Of a stretch of DNA of 12,784 bases, positions 8,559-12,784 are shown piece by piece. Origin of the DNA: Gammaproteobacteria bacterium (GTDB lineage: Bacteria; Pseudomonadota; Gammaproteobacteria; Pseudomonadales; Azotimanducaceae); assembly GCA_002694945.1 (NCBI GenBank), contig NZNP01000085.1:13830-26613 (forward strand). Reading direction: 5' to 3'. Under the pieces are notes generated by a model, which was not told the origin of the DNA, made no database searches, and saw nothing but the letters and a program-made list of their open reading frames with translations. The number at the start of each line of letters is the position of its first letter. Position 1 is the stretch's first letter. A program made the translations under genes and the position numbers.

Positions 8559-10014
8559 TGGTACGCCCTTTAATCGGGAGCCACGCATCAAGCCCTGCCT
8601 TGACGACTTCGTAGTCACTGAAAGGCACCGGGCCAGAAGCCAACACCTGATAATTTTCGTGAGCTTTGCCAGCCACTAGGATGACATCAGAGTTGTCCGA
8701 TTCCAGGATCGTCTGCAGGATTGCAGCGCGACGATCGACGAGTTTCATCGGCTGTCCACTCATACCTGCTGCAATTTCGTCCATTATCTGCTCTGGATCT
8801 TCTGAGCGAGGGTTATCACTGGTGAGTATCACTTGGTCAGCAAGATGCTCAGCCAGCTCACCCATAATAGCCCGTTTGCTTCGATCCCGATCCCCACCAC
8901 AACCGAAAACACAGCAGACTCGGCGCCCAGGAAGGTGCTGCCTGACTCCCTTTAAAGCCTTAGCCAATGCGTCAGGGGTATGGGCAAAATCGACGATCAC
9001 GGTCGGTTTACCTTTTTGAGAAATGCTGTCCATTCTTCCCGTAACCGGCTTCAGCTGGTTCATGGCCGTTTGAATGAGCCTAGCATCATGGTTCATAGCC
9101 CTTAGCGTTGCGGCCACGGCAAGTGCGTTTTCGACGTTGAATTCACCAAGCAAGGGTAAATTAAGTTCAATTTCCTTGCTGTCGATCACTAACCTAATAG
9201 CTATTCCTTCTAACTGATATTTGACCGAGTGACAAAAGACGTTAGCACCTACATCTGACTTACTGTATGTCGTCAAAGTCATTTTCTTACCTAGTGAAAA
9301 AAACAACTCTCGACCAAACTGATCATCGAGATTAAGCACTGCATTCTGCAAACCAGTAAACTCAAATAAACGCTTTTTAGCTTTCTTGTATTCGTAGAGG
9401 GACCCATGATAATCCAGATGATCATGGGTCAAATTTGTCAGTACCGCCGTATCCAACGCAATGCCATTCAGCCTCTGCTGAGCCAACCCGTGAGATGATG
9501 CTTCAAGGACTATAGCGAGACACTTATCGTCGATCAGCCGCTTAACCCTGGCCTGCAACTCGATGGCACCAGGAGTGGTCATTCCCGGATCTTGAAGCAT
9601 ACCCGGCATGCCATAACCCATCGTGCCAATAACGCCGGTCCGCAATCCTGCAGAATTAAGCGCCTGAGCCAGCAGATCAGCGAAAGATGTTTTACCATTC
9701 GTACCGGTAACAGCAACAACCGAAACATCCTGGCTCGGATCTCCATAGATCTGGCCTGCCAGTTCGCCCAGGCAAGCTTTCAGATCGGCAATCTCAACGA
9801 CTGGGACAACGGCATCAACCGACGGAGGTTCACAAGCTATAGCCGCGGCACCTCGCTCAACCGCATCCGTAATAAAGTTCCTTCCGTCGAACCGCTCGCC
9901 CGGCAAAGCACAAAAAAGGTCACCCGGGATAACAGCTCGACTGTCATCAGAGATACCACTTATCACCACATCGATCAGCAGATTACTGTTAGGCAGAAGC
10001 TCACTGAGCATCAT
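8548..10014 (-). CDS. murE: UDP-MurNAc-L-Ala-D-Glu:meso-diaminopimelate ligase MurE
   Basis: MurE adds the third stem-peptide residue. The 488-residue protein (E. coli 495) contains the N-terminal substrate domain with ISDDSRAVIPGDLFCALPG (20-38), the P-loop TGTNGKTSFADLL (103-115), EASSHGL, LTNLTHDHLDYHGS (192-205) followed by the probable carbamylated lysine in the YKKAK segment (Lys213), and the C-terminal domain with FGCGGDRDRSKR and TSDNPRSEDP. The DNPR motif (400-403) marks specificity for meso-diaminopimelate rather than lysine, so the peptidoglycan is of the usual Gram-negative type. Length and domain order exclude a fusion with MurF. The ATG at 10014 directly abuts the ftsI stop (TAAATGATG) and has GGAG 7 bases upstream; the second ATG could also serve. 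The 3' end runs 11 bases into murD. Confidence 0.97.
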   Translation of the reverse strand: MMLSELLPNSNLLIDVVISGISDDSRAVIPGDLFCALPGERFDGRNFITDAVERGAAAIACEPPSVDAVVPVVEIADLKACLGELAGQIYGDPSQDVSVVAVTGTNGKTSFADLLAQALNSAGLRTGVIGTMGYGMPGMLQDPGMTTPGAIELQARVKRLIDDKCLAIVLEASSHGLAQQRLNGIALDTAVLTNLTHDHLDYHGSLYEYKKAKKRLFEFTGLQNAVLNLDDQFGRELFFSLGKKMTLTTYSKSDVGANVFCHSVKYQLEGIAIRLVIDSKEIELNLPLLGEFNVENALAVAATLRAMNHDARLIQTAMNQLKPVTGRMDSISQKGKPTVIVDFAHTPDALAKALKGVRQHLPGRRVCCVFGCGGDRDRSKRAIMGELAEHLADQVILTSDNPRSEDPEQIMDEIAAGMSGQPMKLVDRRAAILQTILESDNSDVILVAGKAHENYQVLASGPVPFSDYEVVKAGLDAWLPIKGRTNGE

Positions 10015-11658
10015 TTAAACGCTCCGTCCAGGAGCTACGTTCATAATTCGCAGAGCATTACCAATAACTCGAGAAAAGACCGGTGCTGCTATCGCTCCAC
10101 CGCCAGTCCGGGCAGTCTTAGGTCCATTGATCAGAATAACACCGACCAGACGGGGTTTCTCCACAGGGGCAAGACCAGCAAAAAAAGCTAGGTGTTCTGT
10201 ATCCTGGTAACCACCCTCACCAATCTTTCGGACCGTGCCTGTCTTGCCCGCTACGCTGTAACCGTCTATAGCAGCCTTGGTAGCAGTACCATTAGTAACC
10301 ACTCCATTCAGCATCGTTTTTAATTGCTCTGCGATCTCTGCTGGATATATTCTCTGCTCTACTATAGGTGTATCGCTGAGCACACTTATATCTCGGCGAA
10401 TACCCCCTGATGCGATCGTAAGATAGGCACCTGCCAGTTGCATGGGGGTTACAGTAAGACCATAACCATAGGCGAAAGCTGCCCGATCAATATCTTTCCA
10501 ACGTCGATAGTAGGGTAAGAAACCCGCGCGCTCTCCGGGAAAACCCGAACCTAAGTCTTGGCCAAAGCGCAAACTCTCGAACATACTTCGGACATCATAT
10601 TCATTCAGGTCCAACGCCAGCTTTGCGATTCCTACCTGGCTAGATTGTGCGATCACCTCACTAAGGTTAATTACGCCGCGGTCATGCGGGTCTCGGATAG
10701 TGAAACCGCCAACTCTGTAAAAACCTGGAGAGGTGTCGATTACTGTTCCTGGCTCATATCTGTCGGTCTGTAATGCAACACCCACTGTAAAGGGCTTGAC
10801 CGTAGATCCAGGTTCAAAAACATCAGTGACGGCACGATTACGCACCGCGTTCATATCAAGCCCTTTACGGTTGTTCGGGTTAAATGAAGGCTGATTTACC
10901 ATGGCGAGTACCCGACCGGTTTCCACATCAAGGATCACCGCGGACCCGGATTCAGCCTCATAATGGATTACCGCAGACTTCAGCTCTCGATACGCCAAAT
11001 ATTGAAGTCGCAGATCGACACCGAGAGTGAGATCTCTGCCAGATCTTGCTTCTGCTATCGGGGCAATGTCTCTGACAATCTCACCATGCAAATTTTTAAG
11101 GACCTTTTTTTTACCTGGACTACCAGCCAGCCAATGGTCATATGACAACTCAAGACCTTCCTGACCCTTGTCATCGATATTAGTGAAACCAACAAGATGA
11201 CTGGTGACTTCACCCGCGGGATAGAACCGGTTATATTCTCGCTCGGCATAAACTCCGGCTATGCCTAATTTCATTATATTGCGAGCTTCGGCGGGGGGCA
11301 GATGCCTACGCAAGTAGACAAAATTTTTTTTCTGAGCCTTCGATAACCGATCAATGAAACTTTTTTCGCTGACACCGAGGTAATCAATCAAAGGCCCTAG
11401 GGGGTCCTTGGTATTCAATACTTCGCCGGGGTTTGCCCATAACGATAGAGCCGGAGTACTGACAGCTAAGGGCTTACCATAGCGATCCTGAATAATGCCT
11501 CGATGGGCATTAATCCGCTCCATACGGATTGTTCTGGCATCGCCCTGATCCTGCAGAAAGTCTTTCTCAAAAACTTGCAAGTACCAAAGTCTAACCATCA
11601 TTGCCGATGACAACACTACAACTAAAGCAGCGACGAGTAAGAGACGACCAATGATCAT
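10015..11658 (-). CDS. ftsI: Septal transpeptidase FtsI (penicillin-binding protein 3) with Gln in the SxN motif
   Basis: FtsI is the class B penicillin-binding protein that cross-links septal peptidoglycan made by FtsW. The 547-residue protein has a transmembrane segment at about 6-27, the pedestal domain (RGIIQDRYGKPLAVSTP at 53-69; ERE-YNRFYPAGEVTSHLVG near 139-157) and the transpeptidase domain from about 210. The catalytic motif STVK is at 285-288 and KTGT at 472-475. At the third motif, normally SSN, the sequence is SSQ (339-341); the codon is CAG at 10638-10636. The supporting segment YGYGLTVTPMQLAGAY (397-412) is normal. The cytoplasmic tail before the membrane segment is about 5 residues, against roughly 15-25 in E. 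coli and Pseudomonas. No alternative start exists upstream, because the frame has no ATG, GTG or TTG back to a stop at 11719-11721. The ATG overlaps the ftsL stop as ATGA. Confidence 0.96.
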   Translation of the reverse strand: MIIGRLLLVAALVVVLSSAMMVRLWYLQVFEKDFLQDQGDARTIRMERINAHRGIIQDRYGKPLAVSTPALSLWANPGEVLNTKDPLGPLIDYLGVSEKSFIDRLSKAQKKNFVYLRRHLPPAEARNIMKLGIAGVYAEREYNRFYPAGEVTSHLVGFTNIDDKGQEGLELSYDHWLAGSPGKKKVLKNLHGEIVRDIAPIAEARSGRDLTLGVDLRLQYLAYRELKSAVIHYEAESGSAVILDVETGRVLAMVNQPSFNPNNRKGLDMNAVRNRAVTDVFEPGSTVKPFTVGVALQTDRYEPGTVIDTSPGFYRVGGFTIRDPHDRGVINLSEVIAQSSQVGIAKLALDLNEYDVRSMFESLRFGQDLGSGFPGERAGFLPYYRRWKDIDRAAFAYGYGLTVTPMQLAGAYLTIASGGIRRDISVLSDTPIVEQRIYPAEIAEQLKTMLNGVVTNGTATKAAIDGYSVAGKTGTVRKIGEGGYQDTEHLAFFAGLAPVEKPRLVGVILINGPKTARTGGGAIAAPVFSRVIGNALRIMNVAPGRSV

Positions 11659-11954
11659 CGCAGAACCACCATCTCTTGAGGCGCCGGCGCAACCATCAAA
11701 AGCTTTTCGTTTGCCAGCTTATCCAATCGGCTGTAGTCCGCCCAAGCGCTCTGCTCCAGTAGCAGTTTTTCATATTCGTGACCTAGGTCATCATGAACTC
11801 TTTCGAGGCGCTGCAATTCCCTGTACATGTTACGGGTTTGATGAGCCGAATAGGCCACCGCAAACGCCGAGACAATAACCATTGAGGACACCGCGCCTAC
11901 GAGTAATTGCCGAGGCTCACCTAACCAGTTTAGAAGACTCCTAAGCAGTAACAT
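11655..11954 (-). CDS. ftsL: Cell division protein FtsL
   Basis: FtsL is a small bitopic protein that forms a coiled-coil complex with FtsB and FtsQ and helps activate FtsW and FtsI. The 99-residue protein has a short cytoplasmic tail, one transmembrane segment at about 17-37, then a periplasmic coiled coil (about 38-72) with heptad-like leucines and the conserved C-terminal pattern LLLEQSAWADYSRLDKLANE followed by KLLMVAP. Sequence conservation in this family is low, so position between rsmH and ftsI supports the call. The ATG at 11954 shares one base with the rsmH stop (TGATG) and has GGAG 8 bases upstream. A TTG directly before it (11957) is possible but unnecessary. The 3' end overlaps ftsI as ATGA. 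Confidence 0.93.
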   Translation of the reverse strand: MLLLRSLLNWLGEPRQLLVGAVSSMVIVSAFAVAYSAHQTRNMYRELQRLERVHDDLGHEYEKLLLEQSAWADYSRLDKLANEKLLMVAPAPQEMVVLR

Positions 11955-12784
11955 CAAAGTTTCTCCGCAACGCGCATAATGGAGCTCCTGGCCCGCCTGT
12001 TTAAAGCGATCTCGGTTTCAGAGGGCTTTTTAGCCCTTCCGATCAGCCTAAACCGACGCTTTAACTGATCATCTGTCACTGGCAAACGGGCCGGCCATTC
12101 TTCTCCGCTAGCCATACGACGCATAAAGCGCTTGACCAACCTATCCTCAAGAGAGTGGAAACTAATCACGACCAATCGGCCACCTGAATTCAAGAGCTCA
12201 ACCACATCAGCGAGGCATGCCGCAAGCTCGTCGAGCTCACGGTTGACATGAATTCGAATGGCCTGAAAGGATCGGGTGGCAGGATGCTTGTGCTTCTCAC
12301 GCCTCGGAATTGAGGTTTCAATAACTTGAACCAATCTTTCCGTAGTTGTAATTGGATAGTCAGCACGAGTCCGAACGATACTCGCAGCGATCCGCCTAGA
12401 AAAACGTTCCTCACCAAACTTCTTCAAAACATCAGAGATTTCAGCCTCATCAGCGCCCGCCAACCAGTCTGCCGCTGTTTCACCCTCTTCCTGATTCATC
12501 CGCATATCAAGCGGACCTGTGCGCTGAAAGGAAAAGCCTCTCGCCTGCTGATCCAACTGAGGCGAAGAGACACCCAGATCCATGAGCACTCCATCGAGCT
12601 GATTTATGTTGTGATCCTTGACTATTCTAGAAATCTGAGAAAACTTACCGTGCTTAATTAGGACCCGCGGATCATTAGCAAAACTTTTACGCGCGTGATC
12701 AATAGCTGCAAGGTCTCTATCCAGAACTAGCAGCTTGCCATCAGCATCTAATTCTTCGGCGATAGCGTTACTATGGCCGCCGCG
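11954..12784 (-). CDS. rsmH: 16S rRNA m4C1402 methyltransferase RsmH (MraW), 5' end cut by window edge
   Basis: RsmH methylates N4 of C1402 in 16S rRNA with S-adenosylmethionine and heads the dcw cluster, usually after mraZ. The frame stays open to the right edge of the window, where it begins RGGHSNAIAEEL, part of the SAM-binding motif I region; about 35 N-terminal residues, including the start, lie outside. The 276 visible residues include LLVLDRDLAAI, LMDLGVSSPQLDQQARGFSF, GPLDMRM, the HPATRSFQAIRIHVNRELDEL segment and ISFHSLEDRLVKRFM, all diagnostic of the family, with the normal end NRRARSSIMRVAEKL. The GTG at 12589 is internal, not the start, because clear family sequence continues upstream of it. 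The stop shares a base with the ftsL start. Confidence 0.97.
   Translation of the reverse strand, partial: RGGHSNAIAEELDADGKLLVLDRDLAAIDHARKSFANDPRVLIKHGKFSQISRIVKDHNINQLDGVLMDLGVSSPQLDQQARGFSFQRTGPLDMRMNQEEGETAADWLAGADEAEISDVLKKFGEERFSRRIAASIVRTRADYPITTTERLVQVIETSIPRREKHKHPATRSFQAIRIHVNRELDELAACLADVVELLNSGGRLVVISFHSLEDRLVKRFMRRMASGEEWPARLPVTDDQLKRRFRLIGRAKKPSETEIALNRRARSSIMRVAEKL

Noticed and set aside
4653..10014. Assembly deletion as the reason for the missing murF, mraY, murG, murB and ddl
   Set aside because: Three independent deletions would each have to leave intact protein ends and a functional start/stop overlap. This is not strictly excluded without reads, but it is unlikely.
9592..10191. 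Open frame of about 199 codons antisense to the ftsI-murE junction
   Set aside because: It spans two real genes on the other strand, is low in recognisable hydrophobic core pattern and resembles no known protein. It is a shadow of murE and ftsI.
12587..12589. GTG as the start of rsmH
   Set aside because: The frame continues upstream to the window edge with clear RsmH sequence, including RGGHS and LLVLDRD, so the gene is simply cut by the edge.

Overview
The window is almost entirely a division and cell wall (dcw) cluster of a Gram-negative bacterium, most likely a gammaproteobacterium. The basis is the order rsmH-ftsL-ftsI-murE ... murD-ftsW ... murC ... ftsQ-ftsA-ftsZ-lpxC, an LpxC close to the E. 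coli enzyme in length and catalytic spacing, an FtsZ ending in the same C-terminal peptide type as E. coli, a meso-diaminopimelate-type MurE (DNPR motif), and a DUF721/DciA-type gene beyond lpxC. No phage, transposon, CRISPR array, tRNA or rRNA was seen. Base composition looks even throughout, so nothing suggests recent transfer. I cannot name the genus.

Layout. Ten genes run leftward on the minus strand from the right edge: rsmH (5' end cut by the edge), ftsL, ftsI, murE, murD, ftsW, murC, ftsQ, ftsA, ftsZ. From rsmH to ftsA every junction is an overlap or a direct abutment (1, 4, 0, 11, 4, 8, 4 and 4 bases). After a 60-base gap with a strong Shine-Dalgarno comes ftsZ, then a 221-plus-base gap with a possible lpxC promoter, then lpxC. 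lpxC ends tail to tail, overlapping by 4 bases, with the 3' part of a DciA-like gene that enters on the plus strand from the left edge.

How the genes work together. MurC, MurD and MurE build UDP-MurNAc-tripeptide in the cytoplasm. FtsW polymerises lipid II into glycan and FtsI cross-links it at the septum, with FtsQ and FtsL as the bitopic scaffold. FtsZ is the cytoskeletal ring and FtsA its membrane anchor. LpxC commits UDP-acyl-GlcNAc to lipid A. RsmH methylates 16S rRNA and is the usual first or second gene of the cluster.

What stands out. The canonical gammaproteobacterial cluster also has murF and mraY (between murE and murD), murG (between ftsW and murC) and murB and/or ddl (between murC and ftsQ). 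All are absent here, and each junction is a clean start/stop overlap without remnants. Four of the absent functions (Ddl, MurF, MraY, MurG) are exactly those needed to go from UDP-MurNAc-tripeptide to lipid II. They are most simply encoded elsewhere, but this cannot be seen from the window. In addition, FtsI carries Gln in place of the Asn of the penicillin-binding SxN motif (SSQVG instead of SSNVG), and its cytoplasmic tail is almost missing. I do not see an undescribed system beyond these points.
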